Of a stretch of DNA of 19,651 nt, positions 7,010 through 15,170 are shown piece by piece (position 1 is the stretch's first letter; every line of letters starts with the position of its first letter). Under the pieces are notes generated by a model. The model saw only the letters and a list, made by a program, of their open reading frames with translations, ran no database searches and had not been told where the DNA came from. Position numbers and translations under genes: made by a program. The stretch spans positions 1-19,651 of the forward strand of contig PMGP01000128.1 in assembly GCA_003156235.1 (NCBI GenBank), read 5' to 3'. This DNA is from Acidobacteriaceae bacterium. Its GTDB lineage: Bacteria > Acidobacteriota > Terriglobia > Terriglobales > Acidobacteriaceae.

Positions 7010-8197
7010 ATGATCTTATCGCAAGTGCTCGACATAGTGGTGATCGCGCTGGTGCTGGCAACGCTGCCATTGCTGGCGGAGCTCTTGGTGCTCACTGTTG
7101 CATCTCTGCTGCCTTCCACGAGTGAGATAGAACAAGCCGAGGCAACAGAAGACTTTCCGATCACTGTTTTGGTTCCGGCTCACAACGAGGAAGCTCTGGT
7201 CGGGCGCTGTATTCGCAGCATGGTGTCCTCAGCCGGCCCAGGCGTGGACCTGATGGTGATCGCACATAACTGCACGGATGCGACGGCAGCAGAGGCCGAG
7301 GCAGCCGGAGCGAGGGTTCTGGTGCTGAACGATCCCGATCAGGAGGGCAAGGGCAGTGCGCTAAGTTATGGCTTCGCCGCGGCTCTGGCTGGAGCATCGC
7401 GGGCAGTGCTGGTCATCGACGCGGACTCGGTCGTCGGCCCTGGCCTGATCGCGGCGGTGCGACACAGGTTTCAGGCGGGCGCGCAAGCGGTGCAATGCCG
7501 TTATGAAGTCTTCAACTCCGAGGAGAACCACCGCACCAGGCTGATGACGCTTGCCTTTCAAGGATTCAATGTGATTCGTCCGCGTGGGCGTGAGCGCTTG
7601 GGTCTTTCGGTGGGAATCCTGGGCAATGGCTTTGCTCTTCATCGGGATGTGCTGACGCGGATTCCATACAGAGCCTATTCCATTGTCGAAGACCTGGAAT
7701 ATCATCTCGCACTGGTTCGAGCAGGAATTCGCGTGGAGTTTGTCGACACGGCAGCGGTCAGCGGCGAGATGCCGCTTTCGAATATTGGCGCGCAAACACA
7801 GCGCGCTCGATGGGAAGGCGGCCGGCGGCGGATGATGAGACGGTGGGCTCCCAGGCTGATGGGAGATGTGCTGCGCGGGCGGGCGCGATTGATAGAACCG
7901 CTCCTCGATCTGCTGGCCGCGCCGATCGCCTCCGGGGCATGTCTGCTGCTGATTGCCGTGTGCCTGCCGGTTGCGTGGCTCAGGCTTTATGCCCTGGGAG
8001 GGTTTCTTGTACTCGCTTTGCATGTGACAGCGGCCGCCGTTGGCGGCTCCAGCGTGCGGGGAACCCTAAGAGTTCTGGCAACGGTTCCTGCTTATATCTT
8101 ATGGAAAGTGTGGATGCTTCCTAATGTATGGCGCGCATCCCGCGCAGATTCCTTATGGGTGCGCACGGCTCGCGATACTCCGGGAGACGGCCAATGA
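7010..8197 (+). CDS. Membrane-associated family 2 glycosyltransferase
   Basis: 395 aa. An N-terminal membrane helix (about 7-32) precedes a GT-A fold domain with the nucleotide-binding start VLVPAHNEE (53-61), the metal-binding DADS (137-140), the likely catalytic ED pair in SIVEDLEYH (224-232) and QRARW (264-268), which matches the Q-x-x-R-W motif of processive enzymes. Two or three hydrophobic segments close the protein (about 300-370). This architecture is shared by hyaluronan/cellulose synthase-like and EPS glycosyltransferases that use a nucleotide sugar at the cytosolic membrane face. The Q-x-x-R-W motif hints at processivity but does not prove it. ATG at 7010 with a CGGAGA upstream; 126 bases separate it from the WecG-STAS gene, including a small CCGG-CTTG-CCGG stem-loop at 6955-6966. 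Donor sugar unknown. Confidence 0.88.
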   Translation: MILSQVLDIVVIALVLATLPLLAELLVLTVASLLPSTSEIEQAEATEDFPITVLVPAHNEEALVGRCIRSMVSSAGPGVDLMVIAHNCTDATAAEAEAAGARVLVLNDPDQEGKGSALSYGFAAALAGASRAVLVIDADSVVGPGLIAAVRHRFQAGAQAVQCRYEVFNSEENHRTRLMTLAFQGFNVIRPRGRERLGLSVGILGNGFALHRDVLTRIPYRAYSIVEDLEYHLALVRAGIRVEFVDTAAVSGEMPLSNIGAQTQRARWEGGRRRMMRRWAPRLMGDVLRGRARLIEPLLDLLAAPIASGACLLLIAVCLPVAWLRLYALGGFLVLALHVTAAAVGGSSVRGTLRVLATVPAYILWKVWMLPNVWRASRADSLWVRTARDTPGDGQ

Positions 8198-8306
8198 ATT
8201 GGCATGAGATGCGCAACATGCCATTGAGTTAATGCCTTGTCCTCGCGGTGGCTCTCGCTATCCGCTTCTCAAACCGCAACGATTAGCAATTGCGAAGGAG
8301 TTCATC

Positions 8307-9317
8307 ATGAATCTACTGAATAAACGTTCTGCACTCACTCTATGCGGTTTTGTTTTTCTTGCGCTGAGCGTGGCCCATTCGCTGCCCGGCGAAGCCAAGA
8401 AAGCGGACGGCCAGACTTTGTCCGGCGATGCACCCCGAGCCGAGCAGCAGACTAGCGATATAAACACACTGCGCAAGTTCGAGCCGTCCGTGGATGAGGA
8501 ATACACGCTGGGGGCGGGGGATGCGATCGCCATTGATTATCCCGGTCATTCTGATTTGTCGAGCAAGGATGTGATTGGTCCGGATGGGCGCGTGACACTG
8601 CCGCTGGCCGGCCCGATCAAACTCTCCGACCTGACCCGCGAAGCAGCCGGACTGAAGATCGCCGAGGCGCTGTCGCCTTACTATACAAAGCTGACAGCGA
8701 CCGTCCGTGTGGAGAAATACGGCTCGAATTACATCACTTTGCTGGGAGATGTGAAGAATCCTGGAATGGTGAGTTTTGATCAAACGCCAACCCTGCTGGG
8801 TTTGCTCTCCCGAGGCGGCATAGAGCCGCGCCCTGACGGCACCTTCCCAGAGCAATGCATCATCTACCGGGGAGATCAGGTTTATTGGGTCAAACTGCAC
8901 GATATGCTGGCCGCGAGCAGCCCAATGGCGGATCTTCGATTGCGCCGCAACGATGTGGTATTTGTACCCGCCCTGGCGTCAAAAGCCGTTACGGTCATGG
9001 GACGTGTGCAGCATCCGGGGTCGATTGCCCTGAAGCGCGATTCAACTGTCGTTACCGTACTGGGTGAGGCAGGAGGGTTGAGCGATGGGGCTGGTAGAAA
9101 TCCGGAGATTCTGGTCGTTCATCGAACCTCCGGAGAGAAAAACCAATTTGTGTATTTCAAGGATCTTCTCAGGCCAGAGAGCGGCAATGATGTCCCGCTC
9201 TATCCCGGCGACATTGTCTTTGTGCCCCAAAGCGGATGGAACAAGGCGAGTGTTGTGATACAGAATATGGCGCCATTTTTGACGATGGCGACTTTTGCGG
9301 CAATCGCCCTTCATTGA
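8307..9317 (+). CDS. Polysaccharide export protein, Wza-like (Poly_export + SLBB)
   Basis: 336 aa, likely an outer-membrane or periplasmic channel component for EPS export. A signal peptide is visible (MNLLNKRSALTLCGFVFLAL, then AHSLPGEA), with no proper lipobox, so it is probably not a lipoprotein, unlike classical Wza. The Poly_export domain covers about 63-135 (EEYTLGAGDAIAIDYPG, DGRVTLPLAGPI). It is followed by two SLBB-like domains (about 143-222 with LLGDVKNPGMVSF, and 228-306 with VMGRVQHPGSIAL and GDIVFVPQ), and a hydrophobic C-terminal stretch (about 312-336) could be the membrane-crossing helix. The ATG at 8307 has AAGGAG six bases upstream; an upstream in-frame ATG at 8232 would add 25 residues before the signal peptide and is unlikely. 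The Wzc-like gene starts 30 bases downstream, so the two are co-transcribed. Confidence 0.92.
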   Translation: MNLLNKRSALTLCGFVFLALSVAHSLPGEAKKADGQTLSGDAPRAEQQTSDINTLRKFEPSVDEEYTLGAGDAIAIDYPGHSDLSSKDVIGPDGRVTLPLAGPIKLSDLTREAAGLKIAEALSPYYTKLTATVRVEKYGSNYITLLGDVKNPGMVSFDQTPTLLGLLSRGGIEPRPDGTFPEQCIIYRGDQVYWVKLHDMLAASSPMADLRLRRNDVVFVPALASKAVTVMGRVQHPGSIALKRDSTVVTVLGEAGGLSDGAGRNPEILVVHRTSGEKNQFVYFKDLLRPESGNDVPLYPGDIVFVPQSGWNKASVVIQNMAPFLTMATFAAIALH

Positions 9318-9347
9318 TCTGGAATTAGCTGAGTGGAAAGGTAAACA

Positions 9348-11528
9348 ATGAATAATTCAATCCCTGACAATTCGTTTTCCGGAAATTCCAAGAGCGTGCC
9401 ATCGGCGCCGCTACGCCGGACCGGGAGTTCTTCCGAAGGGGCGCGTCCGGCTATCGATGTGGTTGGCAGTTTTCGCCGCCACTGGTATGTTGCCGCGACA
9501 GTGTTTCTTGTTCTTGCCGGCTGCGGCGCATTCGCCGTTTGGAAGAAAGCCAAGCCGGACTACGAGTCTCACAGTGTAATCTACCTGTCGCCGAAATTTC
9601 CCAAGCTGCTGGCCAGCGACACTGAGGTTGAACTTCCTTACGACTCTTATGTCCAGGATCAAATCCAAACGGTGACACGGCACGACATCATCGCGGATTC
9701 CATCTCTAAGCTTCCTTACGCCGTGCGATACGGAAGGGGCTTGGCGACTTCCTATGAGGGTCCTGCATTGCCCTATGAGATTCAGGTCCTGCAAAAGACG
9801 CTTGAAGTCAAGAGAGTCGGATCAACTTATGAAATGTCGATTGGGCTGCATGGCGAAACGCCGAAAGATCTTGCCGAGATCGTGAACACGATCACCGACA
9901 CCTATGTGGAGCGCATGAAGAGCGAGCAGTTTTACGGGCTGGACGATCGCTTGAATACCCTTCGGCAGGAGAAGGTCCGGCTCCAGAAAGAAATGGACGA
10001 CGGAATGTCGGAGCAGGCGCAGCTCATGCAGCAAATTGGCGTGGCCACGCTATCAACCAAAGACGGCGGGTCTAATATCTATGACTCGTCGCTGCAGAAA
10101 CTGAGCGACGAGCAAGTTACCGCGCGCATGCAGCGCCAGGCGGCGGAAGCGCAACTGGCCGCCATAGTGAAAGGTGGCGGCACTGGGGAATCGACCGTGA
10201 TGGACTCCGCCGCGGACGAGGCGGTCGCCACGGACTCAGGGACATCTGGAGTGAGAACTACGCTGAACAGTCGAAGAAACACGCTGCTGGAAGAAATGAA
10301 TGGCCTGCGACCGGGTCATCCAGTCTACCAGAAAGACAAGGATGAGTTGGATTCGATCGATGGGCAGTTGAACGATCTGAAACGCAAGGCTGGCGATCAC
10401 TTGCAAGACAAGCTGCGCGGAGAAGTATCGCGCACGCGCATGATTGAACTGCAGTTAACTCAGGAAATGGCGCAAAGGACGCACTCGGCAGCCTCGGCAG
10501 CTCCCAAATTCCAAAAAGCCACTGCGCTTGGGCCGGAGATCGAAAGCCTGCAAAAAGCATATAGCGCGATCGACGACCGCATCCGCGACCTTGAGCTTGA
10601 AAGCAGTTCGCCTGGGGCAATCCATGTATCCTCAAAAGCGCTTACCCCGCTCAACCCGGAACCAAGTAAACTGCGAATCTATTTGCTTGCTCTGATCCTG
10701 TTGAGTCTTGCCTGCGCCATTGCCGCTCCGGTTGGGATTGACCTGCTGGACAGCAGAATATTTACAGCTCAGGATGTTGAGCATGTAATGGGATTCCATC
10801 CTCTAGGTGTGTTGCTTGACACGCGAGAGTTCCGTCGTGAGATTGCAAGCGAATACTATTTGCGTTTGGCTGCGGGCATCGACCATGCTGTCAGGAGCTC
10901 GGGGGCGCGAATCTTTCTGTTTACATCCCCGTCTCATGGCAGCGGAACCAGTACTGTTGTGAGAGAGCTGAGCGATAAACTGCGTAGCCTTGATCTGAGG
11001 ACACATACGATCATGGCATCTGCATCCGAAGGGCTGGATATTCCCCCCGGTGATATTCTCGGGCGATCTCAATTGCTTCTGCAAAGGCGGAACAAGCCCG
11101 ATGATGTTCGCGCCCTTGCGCCAATCGCAGCGGTTCACGGCCGCGCGGAATACGGCATGGGGCAAGATGCGCCGGCCATCAATTCAGTAATGCGGAGTTT
11201 GAATCACGCGAGCGAACTGTGCGATGTCATCTTGATCGATGCAAGTCCACTGCCGATATCCGCGCATACCGAGTATCTGGCGAGGGTTTCCGATGTAACT
11301 GTTCTTGTGGTGAAGTCCAGCGCGACGACCAAGCAGGAACTGGATCGCGCCGCGCGGCTGCTGGAGCGTCTGGACGTAGCCGGCGTAGCCGTGGTTCTGA
11401 ACAAGATCAGCCAGGAGCGATCGGATCGCGCCATGAAAAAGGAACTCCATGGGTATGAGCAGTCGTTCAGGCAACATCGTTCAGCACCCGTAAAAGACCC
11501 GATGCGGCGGGAAAGAGCCCGCGCCTGA
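9348..11528 (+). CDS. Wzc-like chain-length determinant with degenerate kinase domain
   Basis: 726-aa inner-membrane protein. Residues 35-80 form a Wzz start with the first membrane helix (about 47-66). Residues 80-440 are the periplasmic part, rich in coiled-coil heptads (about 190-240 and 320-420) and containing a Gly/Ser/Ala-rich insert near 275-305. The second membrane helix is about 442-465, preceded by the typical proline-rich LTPLNPEPSKLR. The cytosolic BY-kinase-like domain is altered: the Walker A region reads PSHGSGTST (528-536) with Thr534 where the essential lysine belongs, the A' motif is not recognisable, yet the Walker B-like DVILIDAS (626-633) remains, and the C-terminus has one tyrosine instead of a tyrosine cluster. 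I infer a structural copolymerase without autokinase activity. ATG at 9348 with AAAGG upstream, directly after the Wza-like gene. Confidence 0.9.
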   Translation: MNNSIPDNSFSGNSKSVPSAPLRRTGSSSEGARPAIDVVGSFRRHWYVAATVFLVLAGCGAFAVWKKAKPDYESHSVIYLSPKFPKLLASDTEVELPYDSYVQDQIQTVTRHDIIADSISKLPYAVRYGRGLATSYEGPALPYEIQVLQKTLEVKRVGSTYEMSIGLHGETPKDLAEIVNTITDTYVERMKSEQFYGLDDRLNTLRQEKVRLQKEMDDGMSEQAQLMQQIGVATLSTKDGGSNIYDSSLQKLSDEQVTARMQRQAAEAQLAAIVKGGGTGESTVMDSAADEAVATDSGTSGVRTTLNSRRNTLLEEMNGLRPGHPVYQKDKDELDSIDGQLNDLKRKAGDHLQDKLRGEVSRTRMIELQLTQEMAQRTHSAASAAPKFQKATALGPEIESLQKAYSAIDDRIRDLELESSSPGAIHVSSKALTPLNPEPSKLRIYLLALILLSLACAIAAPVGIDLLDSRIFTAQDVEHVMGFHPLGVLLDTREFRREIASEYYLRLAAGIDHAVRSSGARIFLFTSPSHGSGTSTVVRELSDKLRSLDLRTHTIMASASEGLDIPPGDILGRSQLLLQRRNKPDDVRALAPIAAVHGRAEYGMGQDAPAINSVMRSLNHASELCDVILIDASPLPISAHTEYLARVSDVTVLVVKSSATTKQELDRAARLLERLDVAGVAVVLNKISQERSDRAMKKELHGYEQSFRQHRSAPVKDPMRRERARA

Positions 11529-11577
11529 CGGCAGGAACTCACGGTTCACCACCAGCGATATCAAGAGGAAGACAATT

Positions 11578-11597
11578 CCGCGGCGATGAGTCCGCGG
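11578..11597. other. Stem-loop just upstream of the esterase start
   Basis: CCGCGG at 11578-11583 and again at 11592-11597 can pair across an eight-base loop, ending seven bases before the ATG at 11605. It could limit ribosome access to a gene that lacks a clear Shine-Dalgarno sequence. Each half is also self-complementary, so this may be coincidental. Confidence 0.25.
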
Positions 11598-11604
11598 TCA
11601 AGCT

Positions 11605-13095
11605 ATGCGTACCCTTGAAATAATCCTCGTTTCCCTGATTGCTGGCGCGGCAATTAGCCTGCTCATGGGTCGCTGGCCGCGAACCGCCCGTCTGTTGGCA
11701 GCCTTCGCCCTGCTGGCCGCGATAGCGCACGCGACTATCGAGGGCGCACACTGGCAGATGATCCCAGCATACGCTGCCACTGGAATTTTATGTCTCGCTG
11801 CCTGGAAACCAGGCGGAGGTCAGATGCGACTTCAGAGAATCGCAGCCTGGCCAGCAATGCTGCTCGCATCTGTGAGTGTCTTGTTTTCGTTTCTGCTCCC
11901 GATGTTTCACTTGCCTGAACCTACGGGTCCCTATCCGGTCGGTACGTCGTTCCTTTACTTCAAAGACTCGACTCGCATTGAGGATGCAGCGCCCGCTGGT
12001 GGTTCTGCGCGAGAACTGCTGGTCCAGCTTTGGTATCCTGCGCAGCCATCGCATAACCGCTTCGCCCGTTACCGCGAACCGCGAGAGACCAACGCCCTCA
12101 GCTCCTACCAGAGCGTGATCTTTACGAATTCGCGGCGGGATGCGCCAATTGCAATTTCCGGCGCGCCGTTTCCGGTTATCATCTTCAATCATGCCTGGCA
12201 TGGCAGGCGGACCAATGACACCTTCTTGATCGAGGAACTGGCGAGTCACGGCTATATCGTCGCCGGCATCGATCACACCTACAACGCGAGTCAGGTCGCA
12301 TTCCCGGACGGGCGCGTCGTGCGTGGGATTGCTTCGAACGAGATCGATAACCCGGAGACCAGTACCGCGGAGCGCGTGCGGGCAATCTGGGACAAGGAGT
12401 TATTGAAGTGGGTTGCGGACCAGCGATTCGTTCTTGATCGCCTGGCGCACATGGATCGTTTGGCTGGGACGCCGTGGTTTGGACGCATGGATACCAACAA
12501 TGCTGGAGCCCTGGGACACTCGTTTGGTGGAGCGGCAGCCACGGCGGTTTGCGCCGCGGACCCGCGGGTACATGCATCGGTAAACATGGACGGATGGTTC
12601 TTCAGCGCAATCCGCGTGCGAGGTCCGAACCAGCCATTGCTGTTCATCACTGCAACCACCGCCCAGGGGGACGAAACAACCGATCCAAAAGCGAAAGTGG
12701 AAGCAGCTCTTGATGCCGCGGATTTTGCCGATGTGAAGACTTCGCTTCGCAAATTCGGAGGCTACTTACTATCAGTGAATGGAGCTGAGCACGAGGACTT
12801 CACGGACCAGCCTCTCATCTCACCCCTGCGTATGTTTTCGCATCGCGGCGCGCTTCCCGCGAGTCGAATTCATGAGATTGCGCGAAGGTATGTGCTGGCT
12901 TTCTTCGATAAGACGCTTCGCCGGCAAGATCCCGCGGTTTTTCATCCACGCTCTGCTCCGTATACCGAAGCTTCTCTCGAAACGTGGCAAGTAAATGATA
13001 GTGAGATTCCTCCGTTGAATAGTTCTGAAGAACGGCAAGAATCTATACCGCTTGCTTCCATTTCCCAGCTCATGCGAAGTTCGGCGGCATATTGA
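11605..13095 (+). CDS. Membrane-anchored PAF-acetylhydrolase-like esterase (alpha/beta hydrolase)
   Basis: 496 aa. Three or four hydrophobic segments occupy residues 1-102, then a soluble alpha/beta hydrolase domain resembling platelet-activating-factor acetylhydrolase or the dienelactone hydrolase group: VIIFNHAWHG (191-200, oxyanion region), the nucleophile elbow GHSFGG (304-309, Ser306), probable acid Asp329 in VNMDGWF, and His396 in GAEHEDF. The family cleaves short acyl esters; in an EPS locus a role in removing or moving acyl groups on the polymer or a lipid is plausible but inferred. The catalytic domain probably faces the periplasm, but topology is not certain. A roughly 70-residue tail after the last helix has no recognised domain. 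It starts 76 bases after the Wzc-like gene, in the same direction, without a clear ribosome binding site. Confidence 0.8.
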   Translation: MRTLEIILVSLIAGAAISLLMGRWPRTARLLAAFALLAAIAHATIEGAHWQMIPAYAATGILCLAAWKPGGGQMRLQRIAAWPAMLLASVSVLFSFLLPMFHLPEPTGPYPVGTSFLYFKDSTRIEDAAPAGGSARELLVQLWYPAQPSHNRFARYREPRETNALSSYQSVIFTNSRRDAPIAISGAPFPVIIFNHAWHGRRTNDTFLIEELASHGYIVAGIDHTYNASQVAFPDGRVVRGIASNEIDNPETSTAERVRAIWDKELLKWVADQRFVLDRLAHMDRLAGTPWFGRMDTNNAGALGHSFGGAAATAVCAADPRVHASVNMDGWFFSAIRVRGPNQPLLFITATTAQGDETTDPKAKVEAALDAADFADVKTSLRKFGGYLLSVNGAEHEDFTDQPLISPLRMFSHRGALPASRIHEIARRYVLAFFDKTLRRQDPAVFHPRSAPYTEASLETWQVNDSEIPPLNSSEERQESIPLASISQLMRSSAAY

Positions 13096-13208
13096 TTCAA
13101 TTGTTCGTCTGTATCAATTGCATCTTCCAGCGGCCATAACGAAGCTGAGAGCGAAAAACACACTCTTCTAACCGATTCTCCAGACCCATTTGGGTAAGGA
13201 AAGGTTCC

Positions 13209-14159
13209 ATGCTCGCATCCTCTGATCGCGTCATCCAGTGCGCAACCGGTCTATTCGCGGAAAACCTCAACCGGTTGCCTTACGAATTTGCTCATACTCT
13301 CGTTGGAAATCCACTCTTCGAGCTTTCCCGGCTTGTTGATCTGGCGGAAAGAGTAGCGACTCGCCGCACACCCCATCTGGCCGGGGGAGACGTGTATTTC
13401 AATAATGGGCTAATTGAGCCGGGCGAGAAGCCGGTGCGTCCTGATTTGCCTCCAGCGTCCGCTTCCGATTTTATTCGCAAGATCGATACTGCGCAGGCAT
13501 GGATCATCCTGAAGCATGTGGAGCGCGAGCCAGGCTATCGCGAAGTGCTGGAAAGCTGCATTCGCGACATTCTTCAACTCTCCGGACCGGAGCTTCTGCG
13601 TCAAATCAAATGGTTCGAAGCGATTCTTTTTATCACCTCGCCGAATCGCGTAACAGAGTATCACCTGGACCGCGAGGTTTCATGGATTCTTCAGCTTCAG
13701 GGCGACAAGGAGATTCATCTTTTCGACCGCGCTGACAAGCAGATCGTCCCCGACCAGGAACTCGAAGTCTACTGGACCGCCGACAATCGTGCCGCGCGCT
13801 ATAAACCGGAATACGAATCCAGGGCCATCGTCTATCAAATGCACCCCGGAAGCGGTGTGCATATTCCCATCAATACCCCGCACTGGCTGCGGAACAAGAA
13901 CAATATTTCCGTCACGCTGAATGTCAATTTTCAGTTTCACGACCGGCACTGGGCGAACTTGTACAGGGCTAACTATTATCTTCGCCGCGCGGGTATCGCG
14001 CCGCATCCGCCCGGCGCACATCCCGTATCCGACCGCCTCAAGAGTACGGTCTTTACCGTCATGCAACGGGCAAAGCAGACGGTGAAAGGCCGGCCGCATA
14101 TCCCCCCGGAAGCGCTTGAGCAATACCGAAGAATCGCCCAACTGGCAAGGTGCTTCTGA
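13209..14159 (+). CDS. JmjC/FIH-like (cupin_8) Fe(II)/2-oxoglutarate dioxygenase, paralogue 1
   Basis: 316 aa. The metal and cosubstrate residues line up with the FIH/JmjC pattern: Thr149-x-x-His152-x-Asp154 in RVTEYHLDRE, Lys167 exactly fifteen residues after His152 in LQGDKEIHLF, and distal His225 in HIPINTPHWLRN followed by the strand NNISVTLNVNF. In FIH the same spacing (T196, H199, D201, K214, H279) holds Fe(II) and 2-oxoglutarate. Enzymes of this group hydroxylate amino-acid side chains, proteins or small molecules. The N-terminal 90 residues and the C-terminal YRANYYLRRAGIAPH...DRLK block are shared with the second copy at 17159-18073 and not with classical family members I know. ATG at 13209 with GGAAAGG upstream. 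It ends 26 bases from the convergent thioesterase. The substrate is unknown; fold and cofactor use are well supported. Confidence 0.82.
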   Translation: MLASSDRVIQCATGLFAENLNRLPYEFAHTLVGNPLFELSRLVDLAERVATRRTPHLAGGDVYFNNGLIEPGEKPVRPDLPPASASDFIRKIDTAQAWIILKHVEREPGYREVLESCIRDILQLSGPELLRQIKWFEAILFITSPNRVTEYHLDREVSWILQLQGDKEIHLFDRADKQIVPDQELEVYWTADNRAARYKPEYESRAIVYQMHPGSGVHIPINTPHWLRNKNNISVTLNVNFQFHDRHWANLYRANYYLRRAGIAPHPPGAHPVSDRLKSTVFTVMQRAKQTVKGRPHIPPEALEQYRRIAQLARCF

Positions 14160-14185
14160 AGCTGGCTGGCAATTCAACCAAGCAT

Positions 14186-14932
14186 TCATGGATGCAATTC
14201 GGACAGAGTTGTAGAGATGGTTTGCAGCATGGGGTGCTGGGGATAAAAGTGGCCTCCGGGAAGGACATGCATTGCGAAGCGGCGGCGTGTATGACGCTTC
14301 CAGGCGAACAATTGATCCCAGCTTACGCTTTTATCATTCGCTCCGGCGAAGACCGTAATCGGGCAGTCCAGCGGTTCGCCTTCCCTGAAGCTATAACTCT
14401 CCACCACCGCGATATCGGCCCGCAGAATCGGCAGAAAGACCTCCATGAGCGAGTTATTCTCCAGAAACTCCTGCGGGATTCCATTGTAGCGGCGAGTCAA
14501 CTGCTCAATAAAGTCATGGTCCGGGAGCGAGTACAGAAGGCTGGTATCGTCAGGCGTATCCGGCGCGCGACGGCCGGAAAGAAATATCCAGTCTGGCATG
14601 GGATGTCTCTCGCGCTGCAGTCTGCGCGTCCACTCGAAGGCGAGCAATGCACCCATGCTATGTCCGAAGATTGCATAGGGTAAGTTCAGCCAAGGTCGCA
14701 GTCCCCTATCCATGGCATCCACCAGCGGTTCTATCTGGGTGTACAGGGATTCGGAAAGACGCGTCTCCCGGCCCGGCAGCAGAACTGGGCATACCTGTAT
14801 AAAGGCAGGCAGCTCAGCGGGCCAGGAATGATATGCAGTGGCGCCACATCCCGCGTGCGGCAGGCAGAACAGGCGCACGCGCGGATTCCCGGCAGTTGGG
14901 CGCGATTGGAGCCATGGCGTACTCCTGTTCAA
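14186..14932 (-). CDS. Type II thioesterase (GrsT/TEII family)
   Basis: 248-aa alpha/beta hydrolase of the external thioesterase family that removes wrong or stalled acyl groups from carrier-protein arms of NRPS and PKS systems. The hallmarks are present: LFCLPHAGCGATAYHSW (21-37), LPGRETRL (52-59), nucleophile Ser92 in GHSMGA, Asp200 in FAGANDKSVS and His228 in LPGGHFY, with the usual SGRRAP (119-124). The start is a TTG at 14932 supported by GGAGGA eight bases upstream; no in-frame ATG fits. It lies on the minus strand between two plus-strand EPS genes, divergent from the sugar phosphotransferase and convergent with the first dioxygenase. Together with the phosphopantetheinyl transferase it argues for a carrier-protein pathway linked to this locus, though no synthase is in view. 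Confidence 0.92.
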   Translation of the reverse strand: MNRSTPWLQSRPTAGNPRVRLFCLPHAGCGATAYHSWPAELPAFIQVCPVLLPGRETRLSESLYTQIEPLVDAMDRGLRPWLNLPYAIFGHSMGALLAFEWTRRLQRERHPMPDWIFLSGRRAPDTPDDTSLLYSLPDHDFIEQLTRRYNGIPQEFLENNSLMEVFLPILRADIAVVESYSFREGEPLDCPITVFAGANDKSVSWDQLFAWKRHTRRRFAMHVLPGGHFYPQHPMLQTISTTLSELHP

Positions 14933-15170
14933 AGCGGAATTCCTCCGGATTCGATTCTAACTGAAATATGCACAACCTTTGAGCCGGCGGATAAGTGATG
15001 ATAAATCGCCCCTGGTATCCTGGCGTGTACTTGGAATTAGTTTGAATTAATGCGAAAGTCTGGGCCGTAATTGGAGTCAGTTTTTACGTCTTCACTCCGG
15101 ACGCATTACTGGAAGTCAGAATACACGTTGCGCCTTTAAATTTTAATTGCGGGAGGTCATCGGAACAAAT
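14933..15170. promoter_or_regulatory. Divergent intergenic region with phased repeats
   Basis: 238 bases between the thioesterase (left) and the sugar phosphotransferase (right). TTGGAATTAGTTT at 15031-15043 recurs as TTGGAGTCAGTTT at 15071-15083 (11 of 13 identical, 40 bp apart), and a looser third copy, CTGGAAGTCAG, sits at 15109-15119. Spacing near four helical turns suggests sites on one face of the DNA for an activator of the phosphotransferase gene. Promoter boxes could not be assigned with confidence. Confidence 0.4.

Noticed and set aside
7361..8023. Minus-strand 220-codon frame opposite the GT2 glycosyltransferase
   Set aside because: No motif and no ribosome binding site; the GT2 motifs on the plus strand explain the region.
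1488..13101. Shared string ATATTGATTCAAT near 1488 and 13088
   Set aside because: Only 13 bases, at the ends of unrelated genes, and AT-rich; most likely chance.
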